Source of the DNA: Falsiroseomonas oleicola
GTDB taxonomy: Bacteria > Pseudomonadota > Alphaproteobacteria > Acetobacterales > Acetobacteraceae
DNA length: 64,000 bases
Reading direction: 5' to 3'
Assembly: GCF_019029495.1 (NCBI RefSeq)
Contig: NZ_JAERQM010000007.1
Coordinates: 164,082-228,081, forward strand
Shown here: piece by piece, positions 45,654 through 54,702 of the stretch
How positions within the stretch are numbered: the stretch's first letter is position 1
How the letters are laid out: each line of letters begins with the position of its first letter
Notes under the pieces: generated by a model
Databases searched by the model: none
What the model was told of the DNA's origin: nothing
Seen by the model: only the letters and a program-made list of their open reading frames with translations
Program-made: the position numbers and the translations under genes

Positions 45654-47404
45654 GCGGCGAAGGCCTGCGTGCGCACCAGGCGGGCATAGAGGCCGTCGGC
45701 CGCCATCAGCTCCGCATGCGTGCCCTGCTCCACCGCGCGGCCGGCCTCCATCACCACGATCAGATCGGCATCGCGCACGGTGGACAGGCGATGGGCGATG
45801 ACCAGGGTGGTGCGGCCTTCGCGCAGCCGGGCGAGGGCCTGCTGGACCAGCGACTCATTCTCCGCATCCAGGGCGCTGGTTGCCTCGTCCAGCAGCAGCA
45901 CGCGGGGATTGCGCAGCAAGGCGCGGGCGAGCGAGACGCGCTGGCGCTGGCCGCCCGAAAGCCGCGATCCCTGGGTGCCGAGCGGCGTCGCATAGCCCGC
46001 TGGCAGGGCGGCCAGGAAGTCATGCGCCGCCGCCGCGCGGGCCGCATCCTCCACCTCCGCCTGGGTCGCGCCGGGGCGGCCGCAGGCGATATTGGCGAAG
46101 GCGGTATCGTCGAACAGCACCGCGTCCTGGCCGACATAGGCGATGGCGTCGCGCAGGCTGGCCAGGGTGACGTCCCGGATATCCGCGCCATCGATCCGGA
46201 TGCGGCCCGCCGTCACGTCATAGAGGCGTGGCACCAGGGCCAGCGCGGTGGATTTTCCCGCGCCGGAAGGACCCACCAGCGCCACCGTCCGCCCAGGCGC
46301 GGCCCCGAAGGTCAGGCCGGAGAGGGCGGCATCCGGCACGCCGTCATAGGCGAAGCCCACATCCTCGAAGGCGACGGCGCCCTCGCCCGGCGGCAGGGGG
46401 GCGGCGCCGGGGCGGTCGGTGATGCGGGCCTTCTCGTCGATGGCGTCAAAACTGCGGGACAGGCCGGCGAGGCCCTCCTGCAAGGCCGCGTTCAGGCTGC
46501 CCAGCGCCCGCACCGGCTGCGCCGCCATCAGCAGCGCCGCGACGAAGCCGGTGAAGTCGCCGATGGTGCCGAGGCCGGCGGCCACCCGCCAGCCGACGAA
46601 GCCCAGCACGGCCGCCACCGCGACGCCACCCAATGCCTCCAGCACCGGGTCCAGCCGGGCGCGCGACCGGGCGATGGCGATCTGGCTGTCGCGCAGCCGG
46701 GTGAAGGCGATGTTGGCGCGCGCTTCCTCCGAAGCCTCCATCCGGTAGGAGCGCACCACGCGGGCGGCGGCGAAACTCTCGACCAACAGGGCGGAGGTCT
46801 CCCCCACCCGGTCCTGCATGCCGGAGGAGGCGCGGCGGATGCGCTTGCCAATGCGGAGAATCGGCACGGCGGCGATCGGGTAGAGCAGGAAGGCCAGCAT
46901 CGCCATCTGCCAGTCGATCCACATCATGGACCCCACCAGCCCGACCACGGTCAGCACATCCGCCACCCCGCCAAGCGCCTTGGACAGCGCCTCCCGGATC
47001 AGGGCCGCATCGGTGGTGAAGCGGGCGGCGTGGCGGGCCGGGGCGTCGCGGGCCACGGCGGCCAGGTCGGCGCGGGTCAGCGCGACGAACAGGCGTTGCT
47101 GGAGGTCGGCGATGACGCCCAGCACCACGGATTGCGTGGCCAGCGCCTTGCCATACAGCGCCAGCGCGCGGGCGGCGGTGACGGCGATGATCAGCGGCGG
47201 CAGCACCCAGGCGACGCGGGCATCGCCGGCGGCGAAGCGGTCGAAGGCCTGCTGGATCACCAGCGGATAGAGCGCGGCGGTGGCGGCGACGCCGATGGTG
47301 CACAGCGTCGCCACCAGCAGCCCGCGCGGGTGCTGGCGGATGAAATCGCGCCAGAGCCGGCGGATCAGGGGCAGGGAGGCGGCATCGAAGGCAGGGCGGG
47401 CCAT
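45650..47404 (-). CDS. ABC exporter half-transporter (MsbA-like)
   Basis: 584 residues. Six membrane helices occupy residues ~25-320, then the ATPase: Walker A GPSGAGKSTALALVPRLYD, Q-loop AYVGQDAVLFDD, signature LSGGQRQRVSLARALL, Walker B VLLLDEATSALD and H-loop AHRLSTV. It would act as a homodimer exporting lipid or hydrophobic drugs. It lies between the CCA-enzyme gene and the acetyltransferase. Confidence 0.93.
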   Translation of the reverse strand: MARPAFDAASLPLIRRLWRDFIRQHPRGLLVATLCTIGVAATAALYPLVIQQAFDRFAAGDARVAWVLPPLIIAVTAARALALYGKALATQSVVLGVIADLQQRLFVALTRADLAAVARDAPARHAARFTTDAALIREALSKALGGVADVLTVVGLVGSMMWIDWQMAMLAFLLYPIAAVPILRIGKRIRRASSGMQDRVGETSALLVESFAAARVVRSYRMEASEEARANIAFTRLRDSQIAIARSRARLDPVLEALGGVAVAAVLGFVGWRVAAGLGTIGDFTGFVAALLMAAQPVRALGSLNAALQEGLAGLSRSFDAIDEKARITDRPGAAPLPPGEGAVAFEDVGFAYDGVPDAALSGLTFGAAPGRTVALVGPSGAGKSTALALVPRLYDVTAGRIRIDGADIRDVTLASLRDAIAYVGQDAVLFDDTAFANIACGRPGATQAEVEDAARAAAAHDFLAALPAGYATPLGTQGSRLSGGQRQRVSLARALLRNPRVLLLDEATSALDAENESLVQQALARLREGRTTLVIAHRLSTVRDADLIVVMEAGRAVEQGTHAELMAADGLYARLVRTQAFAA

Positions 47405-47500
47405 GCGCGCCCTGTAGAGCAGCGGCGGGCGGGAGGCGAGGGGCTTTGCGAATCGGCCGGGGGGTGATAGTTCTTTGTTTGTTCCGGTCGCACCAGAGGG

Positions 47501-48781
47501 TCAGGACCCTGGCGCATCTCTCGGTGCAATGCCTTCCGGGGCGGCGGTCCCGTCCGCCGTCCCGGGATTTTTCGCCTGCGCCAGCAGGGCCTGCTGGTCC
47601 AGGGTGCAGTCGCTGTCGATCCAGGCTTGCCGCAAACGTCCGAGTATCTGGCCCATGGCCGGTCCCGGCGGCACGCCGCGCGCCAGCAGGTCCCGGCCCT
47701 GCACGGGAAATTCCGGATCGGCCTCGTCGGGCGACAGCCGGTTGCGCAGTTCGGCCCAGCCCTCGCCGCCCAGCTCCGCCTGCGCCACCCAGAGCGGTTC
47801 CACGGGCATGACATGGCGGGAGGCGGCACGGACCTGGGCGCGCCAGGCGCGGAAGTGGTAGCCCCGCATGGCATCGCCGGGCCTCGGCGCCGCCTCGATC
47901 CGGCGCAGCACGGTGAGCCTCTCGCGCTCCTCGCCGGACAGGCGCAGCCGGCGGGCGATTGCGGAAACATCGGCCGAAAGCGGCAGCAGCACGGCGAGGC
48001 GCAGCAGCGGATCGCCCGGCAGGCCGTGCGGGATCATGCGCGCGAGGCGGCCGGGCTCCGCGCCCTCCGGCAGCACCGCCGCCAGCAGCCCCACACCGGC
48101 CATCAGCTCCAGCGCGCCGACCGGATCGGGCGCCTCCAGCAGCCGCTTCAGCTCCATCCAGATGCGCTCGGGTGCCACCCGCGCCACCAGCCCCGGCACG
48201 GCGGCGGTGATGGCGGCCAACGCCTCGGCATCCGGCGCGCCCTGGCCGTAGCGCGCCCAGAAGCGGAAGAACCGCAGGGCGCGCAGAAAATCCTCGGCCA
48301 GCCGCGTCGCCGCATCGCCCACGAAGCGCACCCGCCCCGCCGCGAGGTCCGCGCGGCCGCCGAAGAAGTCCCAGAGATGGCCCCGGGCGTCCATCGACAT
48401 GGCATTGAACGTAAAGTCGCGCCGTGCCGCGTCCTCCCGCCAATCGGTGGTCCAGGCGACCTCGGCATGGCGGCCATCGGTGACGACGTCGCGGCGCAGC
48501 GCGGTGACCTCCACCGGCTGGTGGCGCAGCACGGCGGTGACGGTGCCATGGGCGAGGCCGGTCTCGAACACCTTCAGCCCGGCCTCGCGCAGCCTCTGGG
48601 CGATGACCTCCGGCGGGAAGGGCGCGGCGACGTCCACGTCATGCACCGCGCGCCCCGCCAGCGCGTCCCGCACGCAGCCGCCCACGGCCCGCGCCCCGGG
48701 CAGCGCGGCCAGCACCGCGGCCGGGGCGGGGTCGGCCAGGAAGGCGGGGGGCGGCAGATGGTCCTGCGGCGGGTCGCTCAA
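47501..48781 (-). CDS. CCA tRNA nucleotidyltransferase/poly(A) polymerase family
   Basis: 426 residues. Adds or repairs the 3'-CCA of tRNAs. GARAVGGCVRDALAGRAVHD is the nucleotidyltransferase GG motif with the DxD following (VHDVDVAAPFPPE); RRDFTFNAMSMDA and FVGDAATRLAEDFLRALRFF are the flexible-loop and neck motifs. I place the start at the TTG at 48781: it has a GAGGGGGG ribosome site and overlaps the stop of the upstream small gene as TTGA, giving coupling. It lies ~1.3 kb from a tRNA-Ala locus. Confidence 0.9.
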   Translation of the reverse strand: MSDPPQDHLPPPAFLADPAPAAVLAALPGARAVGGCVRDALAGRAVHDVDVAAPFPPEVIAQRLREAGLKVFETGLAHGTVTAVLRHQPVEVTALRRDVVTDGRHAEVAWTTDWREDAARRDFTFNAMSMDARGHLWDFFGGRADLAAGRVRFVGDAATRLAEDFLRALRFFRFWARYGQGAPDAEALAAITAAVPGLVARVAPERIWMELKRLLEAPDPVGALELMAGVGLLAAVLPEGAEPGRLARMIPHGLPGDPLLRLAVLLPLSADVSAIARRLRLSGEERERLTVLRRIEAAPRPGDAMRGYHFRAWRAQVRAASRHVMPVEPLWVAQAELGGEGWAELRNRLSPDEADPEFPVQGRDLLARGVPPGPAMGQILGRLRQAWIDSDCTLDQQALLAQAKNPGTADGTAAPEGIAPRDAPGS

Positions 48782-49020
48782 CGTCCCCCCTCGATGCGGC
48801 TGGGCAGCACGCGGCCATCCGGGCCGAGGCTGGGCGGCACGTAGACGCCGCCCACCACATCCTCCTCCGTCAGCCGTACGAACAGCGCTGCGCTTGCGCC
48901 GATCACCACCGCGATCGCCAGCAGGATCACCGCCCAGCGGGGCGGCCGCCCGCCCTCGGGCCGGAACCAGCGCCAGAACAGCCAAGCGAGCAGGGGCAGC
49001 AACAACAGGAGAATGGCCAT
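48778..49020 (-). CDS. small two-helix membrane protein (possibly DUF6111)
   Basis: 80 residues with two hydrophobic helices (AILLLLLPLLAWLFWRWF and WAVILLAIAVVIGASAALF) and a soluble tail EEDVVGGVYVPPSLGPDGRV. Similar small proteins (DUF6111) precede the CCA enzyme in alphaproteobacteria; the name is a tentative recall. Its stop overlaps the TTG start of the CCA gene. Confidence 0.7.
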   Translation of the reverse strand: MAILLLLLPLLAWLFWRWFRPEGGRPPRWAVILLAIAVVIGASAALFVRLTEEDVVGGVYVPPSLGPDGRVLPSRIEGGR

Positions 49021-49078
49021 GCCGCGATGCTACCGCCGATCCCGCTACACTGGCAGGGGGAGGTTGACCCGGAAACAG

Positions 49079-49113
49079 AAACGCCGGCCCCGATCACTCG
49101 GGCGCCGGCGTTT
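49079..49113 (-). terminator. rho-independent terminator of the tRNA-Ala locus
   Basis: A perfect 10-bp outer stem (AAACGCCGGC at 49079-49088 with GCCGGCGTTT at 49104-49113) and an inner CCCGA/TCGGG stem form a long hairpin 8 bp past the tRNA 3' end. Read on the minus strand it ends in TTTCTGTTT. It is the leftover terminator of the tRNA gene that the element split. Confidence 0.8.
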
Positions 49114-49120
49114 CAAAATC

Positions 49121-49172
49121 TGGTGGAGCCATGGGGAGTCGAACCCCAGACCTCTTGAATGCCATTCAAGCG
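49121..49172 (-). other. tRNA-Ala(GGC) 3' half: attachment site (left element junction)
   Basis: Read on the minus strand this is the anticodon stem-loop CTTGAATGGCATTCAAG (anticodon GGC), variable loop, T arm GGGGTTCGACTCCCC and acceptor end GGCTCCACCA. The D arm and 5' acceptor half expected to the right (49173 on) are absent and replaced by unrelated DNA leading to an integrase. So this is the tRNA portion left behind by site-specific insertion; the complete tRNA should be rebuilt at the element's far end, outside the window. Confidence 0.88.
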
Positions 49173-49296
49173 AGGCGCGCCGCACCGGGCAGCATGGTGC
49201 CGCACGGAACTTCCGAAAGCACGGAAAAGGCTTACTTCCTGTGTTCTGAGCCCCGGACCGAAATGGACCGGGCCGCTTCTGCATGGTTGCGTGGTG

Positions 49297-49318
49297 GTTG
49301 CACATTCGGATATGCAAC
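49297..49318. promoter_or_regulatory. inverted repeat upstream of the integrase gene
   Basis: GTTGCA and TGCAAC arms are separated by 10 bp, 16 bp before the integrase start. Suitable position for an operator or an integrase/excisionase arm site. Symmetry is the only evidence. Confidence 0.35.
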
Positions 49319-49333
49319 AAACCGGAGGCACCG

Positions 49334-50692
49334 ATGCCGAAGCGCAGCGAAACGAACATTACCAGTCGGGCGGCCGAGACCTCGCCCCCCGGCCTCATGT
49401 GGGATCGGGAGGTGTCGGGCTTCGGCCTCCGCACCCTGAGCAGCGGCGCGCGGACCTGGCTGTTCAAGTATCGCGCCCTGGACGGTGGCCAGCACTGGCA
49501 CCGGATCGGCACCTTCCCAGCCATGACCGTGGACGATGCGCGCAAAGAGGCGCGCGCGCTGCGGACCGCGGTGGACAAGGGCAAGGACCCATCGAAGGAG
49601 CGCGAGGAGGAACGTGAGGCCGCGCGCGCCGCGCGTGCCGCTGCGGTGGAGAAGCTGGCCGAGAGCTACGCCAAGGCACTGCCGGGCCGCCCGAGCTTGC
49701 GCGGATCGGGCGCTATCTCGGCCGAGCATGCGGCAGCCGAGGCGGCGGCCGTGCGGAACGCCATCGCCCGCATGAAGCTGGAGGGGCGGCCGGTGTCGGC
49801 AATCGCACCCGCCGATGTTCTCGGCCTGCTGCATCTGGAGGCGGCGCGGCCGGCAACGGCGCGGATGCTGTTCGGGGCCTTCGGGCGCTTCCTAGAATGG
49901 TGCCGCGACGCGGGGCACCTGACGAGCAACCCTTGCGACGCGATCCCGCGCGCCAAGCGCCCGAAGCCGCCACCTGCACGGCGCCGGGTGGTCGCGCTGC
50001 CCGACCTCGCCCGCCTCTGGATTGCGTCTGACGTGCTGCCCGCGCCGCTTGGCGAGTTGGCGCGGCTGCTGATCGCGCTGCCGGTGCGGCGGGGCGAGGG
50101 TGCGCGTCTTGCTTGGCAGGATGTGGACCTCACAGCCGGGGTGTGGACGCTGCCCGGCGCCATCACGAAGAACGGCGACCCTCACCGGATCGCGCTGCAC
50201 CCACTGGCCCGCGCGCTGCTGCACGCCCGACACAAGGCGATGGGCAAGCCGACCAGCGGCCTTGCCTTCCCATCACCCCGCGCCAGCAACGAAGTTACGG
50301 CCTGGACCGGCATGAAGGCGGACATGGGCGAGGCTGCTGGCTTCCGGGCCTGGACCTGGCACGACTTCCGCCGGTCCTTCGCCTCTCTCATGGCCGAGCG
50401 CGGGGTTGCCGAGCCGGTGGCCGATGCGGTGTTGAACCACAGGCAGAGCGGCACGCGCGGTGGCGTGCTTGGCGTCTATCAGCACGCGCAGCGGTGGCCA
50501 GAGCAGAAGGCCGCCATGGAGAAATGGGGCGCAGCGCTGGCCGTGGTTATCGCGGCGGCGCAGCGGAAGCGGAACGGATCGCACCCTCGTCTACTCAAAC
50601 AGACTTCTAGCACACCGCAAAAAATGCTGTCTCGGCGGACCGACCGCTCGCTTGCGCGAGCCTCGCTGTCGATGCGAGCGGTCTTGCCCTAA
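49334..50692 (+). CDS. int: P4-type tyrosine integrase
   Basis: 452 residues. N-terminal DUF4102/arm-binding domain (GLMWDREVSGFGLRTLSSGA, FKYRALDGGQHWHRIGTFP), a core-binding domain, and the catalytic domain with Arg in LPVRRGEGARLAW, HxxR in TWHDFRRSFASLM, and the nucleophile Tyr in GVYQHAQRW. The ATG at 49334 has GGAGG seven bases upstream. It lies just inside the split tRNA-Ala gene and transcribes away from it, the usual arrangement for P4-like integrases that use the tRNA 3' end as attB. About 50 residues extend past the catalytic tyrosine, longer than usual. Confidence 0.94.
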   Translation: MPKRSETNITSRAAETSPPGLMWDREVSGFGLRTLSSGARTWLFKYRALDGGQHWHRIGTFPAMTVDDARKEARALRTAVDKGKDPSKEREEEREAARAARAAAVEKLAESYAKALPGRPSLRGSGAISAEHAAAEAAAVRNAIARMKLEGRPVSAIAPADVLGLLHLEAARPATARMLFGAFGRFLEWCRDAGHLTSNPCDAIPRAKRPKPPPARRRVVALPDLARLWIASDVLPAPLGELARLLIALPVRRGEGARLAWQDVDLTAGVWTLPGAITKNGDPHRIALHPLARALLHARHKAMGKPTSGLAFPSPRASNEVTAWTGMKADMGEAAGFRAWTWHDFRRSFASLMAERGVAEPVADAVLNHRQSGTRGGVLGVYQHAQRWPEQKAAMEKWGAALAVVIAAAQRKRNGSHPRLLKQTSSTPQKMLSRRTDRSLARASLSMRAVLP

Positions 50693-50720
50693 AATGAGCG
50701 CTCCGCTGCGATCTGGAGAG

Positions 50721-51710
50721 ATGCACGTGCAACATCAGTCACGTTGTCTAATGAGTTTCTCCGCTCAAGTAGAAGATGATTTTGAGCGTCACCATGCCAA
50801 GGTCGCATTTTTATGGTTTGAAAATATTATTCTTGATGAATTGGGGCGCGACAGTTTCAGCAGAACGACAAGAAGACTTTTTGGTGACGCAAACTTAACC
50901 CGATCAGAACTTCATGATATCACTGATGCTTTCAAGCCATTGGGGTCGGCAGTAGGAAAACTGAATACTCGGACTATCTCTCAAAGTCGGTTTAACATTA
51001 AGGGCTACCCAAGGTGGGGCCAAAATCATGAAAATTATACTTATCCTGATCCAGAGACAGCAGCTGAAGCGGCGCATAATGCAGTACTTGCTCATCTTGA
51101 GGTTAAATGGAACGCAGGGCAACGCTTTACGGGCATCGGAGTTGAGTACGCGGAGGGGGCTTCGAGAAATGCTGTAGATGGTGTTCTTCTTTGGGACAAT
51201 GTCAAACAGATCGTAGATTGCTCTTTTCATTCAACTGACTATGAGAAGATTGCACTTCTAGCTGCGGTGAATTTCGGGCTTGTGGCTCTGCCGTATGAAC
51301 CTGTTCAGCTGTTCACGACCCTACTTCCAGACCTGTCCAGCGTCAGTTGGAGGGATATACTCGCGTTGAGGAGGCGGCACTCCTTGTCAACTTTGCGCAC
51401 CGTTGTCCGCGATGTTTACGATTGTGCTGCTGGTGATCTGATGTTTGCACAGAAAAGCTTTAAAGCGCTCCAGGCCAGCGTGTACGACGAGATAATCGAT
51501 AAATACCGCCCGAACTTAATTCAGGCCGTTTTGGAGGGGATTGCGAGTAACATCCCAACGGGCATGCTTATCAGCCCAATTTCAGCAGCACTAGCGGTTA
51601 AATCTGCGTCTATTGAGGCGCTAAAAGAGAGGAAATACGGCTGGGTATATCTTCTCCGCGACGCAAAGAGGCTCGGTTCGCCAGCAGTAGAGCAGCGAGA
51701 CGGTGAATGA
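50721..51710 (+). CDS. AT-rich cargo gene next to the integrase, unknown function
   Basis: I recognise no family in this ~329-residue protein. It has no membrane helix or signal peptide; AEAAHNAVLAHLEVKWNAGQ and FGLVALPYEPVQLFTTLLPD are typical stretches. The DNA is clearly AT-richer than the integrase and replication genes on either side, so it has a separate origin. The start is uncertain: ATGs at 50694, 50721 and 50751 and a GTG at 50727 are in frame; GGAG at 50715-50718 is best spaced for the GTG. Being the first gene behind an integrase, it sits where anti-phage genes are often found, but nothing in it proves that. Confidence 0.68.
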   Translation: MHVQHQSRCLMSFSAQVEDDFERHHAKVAFLWFENIILDELGRDSFSRTTRRLFGDANLTRSELHDITDAFKPLGSAVGKLNTRTISQSRFNIKGYPRWGQNHENYTYPDPETAAEAAHNAVLAHLEVKWNAGQRFTGIGVEYAEGASRNAVDGVLLWDNVKQIVDCSFHSTDYEKIALLAAVNFGLVALPYEPVQLFTTLLPDLSSVSWRDILALRRRHSLSTLRTVVRDVYDCAAGDLMFAQKSFKALQASVYDEIIDKYRPNLIQAVLEGIASNIPTGMLISPISAALAVKSASIEALKERKYGWVYLLRDAKRLGSPAVEQRDGE

Positions 51711-52833
51711 GCAGGCAATGAGTCCTGCCGAGCGGGCAGCGCAGATCGCAGCCGGCCTTGCGCGCCTCGCGGACCTTGCCCGCGATCCTCGCATGGAGAA
51801 CGCTCTCCTAACGTTCGCGGGCGTACTGGACACGATGCGAGCCGATGCTGATGAGCTGGCTGCAGTGCTGGCCGAGGCCGAGGGCGCAGACGAGAACTCC
51901 AACGAGACGGTCCTCGAGGTGCGTGATGAGGAGCCGGTCGCCGCCGCGCCGCTGACCTTTGTGGCGCTGAGCCGCGCCGTGGAACTGCTGACGCACGACG
52001 CGCAGACGCGCATTTGGCCCGTGCAGGAAGCGACGGAGCTGCCCGGCATGTTGGCCGGGGCAGTCGCCACTGTGCAAGCCGCGACGAAGGCGCTTCATGC
52101 GTTCTTCGCCGCGCAGATGGACGCTGCCAGCAAGCGGGGGCGCCTCGTGCGGGACGAAAGCGGCCGACCGGCGCAGGAGCCGGAAGGGCTGCAAGTCGCT
52201 TTCCTCGCGGCGCAAGGCGCCCTCGCACTGGCCGATGCCTTCGCAGACATGCGGGAGCGCGAAGCGGGGGAACCGCTGGCCCGCATCGTCAGCGGCTTCA
52301 GCAACGTGCAGCGGGGCGTATCCGACCCGCTGTTCGTCCCGGTGCGCAAATTCGCCACGGCGCGGCAGACAAACGCCGCCCGCCTTATCGGCTTGGCCGC
52401 GAGCGCAATGGACGCCTGGCAGGAGGCGGACAGCACCCGCGACGACGCTTCCGGGCGAGTTGCGGCGCTGTTCGATGGCGTGCGGCGTCGTGGAGGCCGC
52501 ACGCCGGCGCCGATCACTGCGAAGACGGTTGCCTACTGGCGGGACAAGGCGCGGTCCGGTGAGCTGACGCCGGCCGAGGCGCAAGCGCCCTGGCAGGCAT
52601 ATCGCGCACGTCTGGCCGAGTTGCCGGCCGGCGAGGCAGCCGGCGCCCGCCGGCAGCGGCTGGAGCGGCTGGCGCAGGTGCTTGAAGCGCAAATCACGCG
52701 CACCCTCGCGTCTCACGGCCCGGACTTCGTGCTGGCAGGCGGCGGTGGCCGGCAGGACGCCCCCAAGCCCGAGCGGAAGGCGCCGAAAATTCGAGTAGAG
52801 CGACCGCGAAACTCGAATACCTCCCGTGGCTGA
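51703..52833 (+). CDS. hypothetical element protein, Ala/Arg-rich
   Basis: 376 residues from a GTG that overlaps the previous stop by eight bases. Mostly helical: an N-terminal helical bundle (AAQIAAGLARLADLARDPRM), an acidic stretch near residue 65, and a basic C-terminus (RKAPKIRVERPRNSNTSRG) of nucleic-acid-binding character. Codon use is again GC-rich like the replication genes. No family recognised. Confidence 0.7.
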   Translation: MNEQAMSPAERAAQIAAGLARLADLARDPRMENALLTFAGVLDTMRADADELAAVLAEAEGADENSNETVLEVRDEEPVAAAPLTFVALSRAVELLTHDAQTRIWPVQEATELPGMLAGAVATVQAATKALHAFFAAQMDAASKRGRLVRDESGRPAQEPEGLQVAFLAAQGALALADAFADMREREAGEPLARIVSGFSNVQRGVSDPLFVPVRKFATARQTNAARLIGLAASAMDAWQEADSTRDDASGRVAALFDGVRRRGGRTPAPITAKTVAYWRDKARSGELTPAEAQAPWQAYRARLAELPAGEAAGARRQRLERLAQVLEAQITRTLASHGPDFVLAGGGGRQDAPKPERKAPKIRVERPRNSNTSRG

Positions 52834-52862
52834 CTGAGCCGCGCCGGACCTCCCGGCGCCGC

Positions 52863-53183
52863 ATGGGGGACTCGCCCCCGGCGGTTGGTCAGACATGGAG
52901 CAAGACCTTGAGCGAACCCATTTCCCGGCCGGCCGGGCGCCGATTGCGCACGCCCGAGGCCGCCGCATACCTCGGCCTCTCAGTGTCCACCTTGGAGAAG
53001 ATGCGAGGGGCAGGCGGCGGGCCGCCCTTCCTCGCCATGGGCCGCGCCGTTTCCTATGCGGTGGCGGACCTGGACGCATGGGCTGCTGCCCGGACGGTGC
53101 GGAACACCAGCGAGGCCCGCATGCGGTTGCCTCGCCGCCTGACGCCACCGCCAGCGAGCGCCGGCCGAGGGAGCGGGCAGTGA
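52863..53183 (+). CDS. AlpA/MerR-like helix-turn-helix protein (excisionase-like)
   Basis: 106 residues with a HTH_17 unit: RRLRTPEAAAYLGLSVSTLE, then GPPFLAMGRAVSYAVADLDA, where the wing/recognition pattern is that of AlpA and Xis-type proteins. Such proteins direct excision or activate the replication block in P4-like elements. Its stop overlaps the GTG of the next gene. Confidence 0.82.
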   Translation: MGDSPPAVGQTWSKTLSEPISRPAGRRLRTPEAAAYLGLSVSTLEKMRGAGGGPPFLAMGRAVSYAVADLDAWAAARTVRNTSEARMRLPRRLTPPPASAGRGSGQ

Positions 53184-53665
53184 GCGCCCCCCACCGAATC
53201 GCCGCGACAAACCTGCGCGACCTGCAATGGCTTCTGAGCGTGCCGGTATCGCGGGCGATGCTGGTGCCGGCGGGCGTCATCTGCCTGCGGCATCTGCTGC
53301 GCTGGCACGCCGAGGACTTGTGCGCCTCGGTGTTGGGCGAGCCGACCAGCCGCCGGCATGCGGGGGAGCTGGCCGACCTTGTGCGCCAGCTCGACAATCG
53401 TCTTGCGCCCTTGGAGGACGTGGCGCGGTTGCAGGCTGATGGTGTGGCCCTGCCGGACCGTGAGGCATGGGCGTGCGGCCGAGCCGAATCCGCGCGCGCG
53501 GCGCTCGCGGCCGGCCTGAAACTGCCCGATACGCGCCACTTCCATGGAGCGCAGGCGGATGCGCATGGCTTCCCGTTCTTCCCCTCGGCGCCGGTCCTGC
53601 TGACCGGCGGGAAGCGCAAGCCTGGAGGCAGCGAGGGCGGCGGCGCTCCCCTGGGGGCGGCATGA
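53180..53665 (+). CDS. hypothetical element protein
   Basis: 161 residues starting at a GTG that overlaps the upstream TGA (GTGA), and ending in an ATGA overlap with the primase gene, so it is translated within the replication operon. Helical (LVPAGVICLRHLLRWHAEDL) with a Gly-rich tail. No family recognised. Confidence 0.68.
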   Translation: MSAPHRIAATNLRDLQWLLSVPVSRAMLVPAGVICLRHLLRWHAEDLCASVLGEPTSRRHAGELADLVRQLDNRLAPLEDVARLQADGVALPDREAWACGRAESARAALAAGLKLPDTRHFHGAQADAHGFPFFPSAPVLLTGGKRKPGGSEGGGAPLGAA

Positions 53666-54702
53666 CGCGAACGCCCCTTCGCGCGGCCGACCTGTCCGCC
53701 ATGCTGGCCGCAAACGTGCCGGCGTTCGCCGCGCATGTCCTGCCAGCCGGGCACCGTCACGGCGGGCACTGGCGGTGCGGCGGTGTTGATGGATCGCCCG
53801 GCCAATCGCTCGCGCTTCACCTTCACGGCGACAAGGCCGGCGTGTGGCATGACTTCGCGACCGGAGAGACAGGCGACGCCCTCGACCTGGTGGCCGCAGT
53901 GCTGTTCCGGGGAAACACGCGCGACGCCATGGCGTGGGCGCGGCAATGGCTTGAGGTCGGCAACGGCACCGCCGCGCCGTCGCCCCCGAGGAAGGCGCCT
54001 GAGGCGGTGCAGGCATCGGCGGGCGCCGATGATGCGGCCCGCCGCCGGAAGGCACTTGCGCTGTTTCTGAACGGCCAGGAGCGCATCGCAGGCACGCCTG
54101 CCGGGGAATACCTGGCAGCACGCGGGATCATGCTGGCGGAGCTGGAGCGGCAGCCGCGCGCGCTGCGATTCCATCCCGAGTGCTGGTGCCAGGAGATTGG
54201 CCGGCCACTGCCCGCGATGCTGGCCGCGATCACTGACGGCGCGGGCGAGCATGTCGGCACGCATCGCACCTGGTTGGCCGAGGACGGCGGCGGCTGGCGC
54301 AAGGCGCCGCTGCGCGACGCGAAGAAGACCCTCGGACGCTATGCGGGCGGTTTCATCCCCTTGTGGCGCGGTGCCTCAGGGAAGCCGCTGCGTGACGCAC
54401 CGGCCGGCGAGGTTGTGGCGATGGCGGAGGGGATCGAAACCGCCCTGTCTGTCGTGCTGGCATGCCCTGAGCTGCGCGTGTTCGCAGCCGTGGCACTCGC
54501 CAACATGGGCAGCGTGGTCCTGCCGGCAGCGGTCTCGCGCGTGATCCTCTGCGCCGATAACGACGGCGAAAACCCGAAGGCGGCGGCGCTGCTGGAGCGA
54601 GCGGCGGACCGCTTCGCGGCAGAGGGGCGCGAAGTGCGCATCGCCCGCCCGCCGGTCGGGAAGGACTTCAACGACACGCTGCGCGCGGAGCTGCCGGCAT
54701 GA
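53662..54702 (+). CDS. Toprim-domain primase (P4-like replication protein)
   Basis: 346 residues. The N-terminal DUF7146-like part (HRHGGHWRCGGVDGSPGQSL, WHDFATGETGDALDLVA) resembles the zinc-binding region of phage primases. The Toprim catalytic motifs are VVAMAEGIETALSVVLA (acidic Glu) and SRVILCADNDGENPKA (DxD). It would lay primers for element replication. It is coupled by ATGA overlaps to both neighbours, the second being the DUF927 helicase. Confidence 0.87.
   Translation: MTRTPLRAADLSAMLAANVPAFAAHVLPAGHRHGGHWRCGGVDGSPGQSLALHLHGDKAGVWHDFATGETGDALDLVAAVLFRGNTRDAMAWARQWLEVGNGTAAPSPPRKAPEAVQASAGADDAARRRKALALFLNGQERIAGTPAGEYLAARGIMLAELERQPRALRFHPECWCQEIGRPLPAMLAAITDGAGEHVGTHRTWLAEDGGGWRKAPLRDAKKTLGRYAGGFIPLWRGASGKPLRDAPAGEVVAMAEGIETALSVVLACPELRVFAAVALANMGSVVLPAAVSRVILCADNDGENPKAAALLERAADRFAAEGREVRIARPPVGKDFNDTLRAELPA

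Noticed and set aside
49121..49196. Complete tRNA-Ala gene
   Set aside because: Only the anticodon arm to CCA matches; the expected D arm and 5' acceptor strand are not present to the right.
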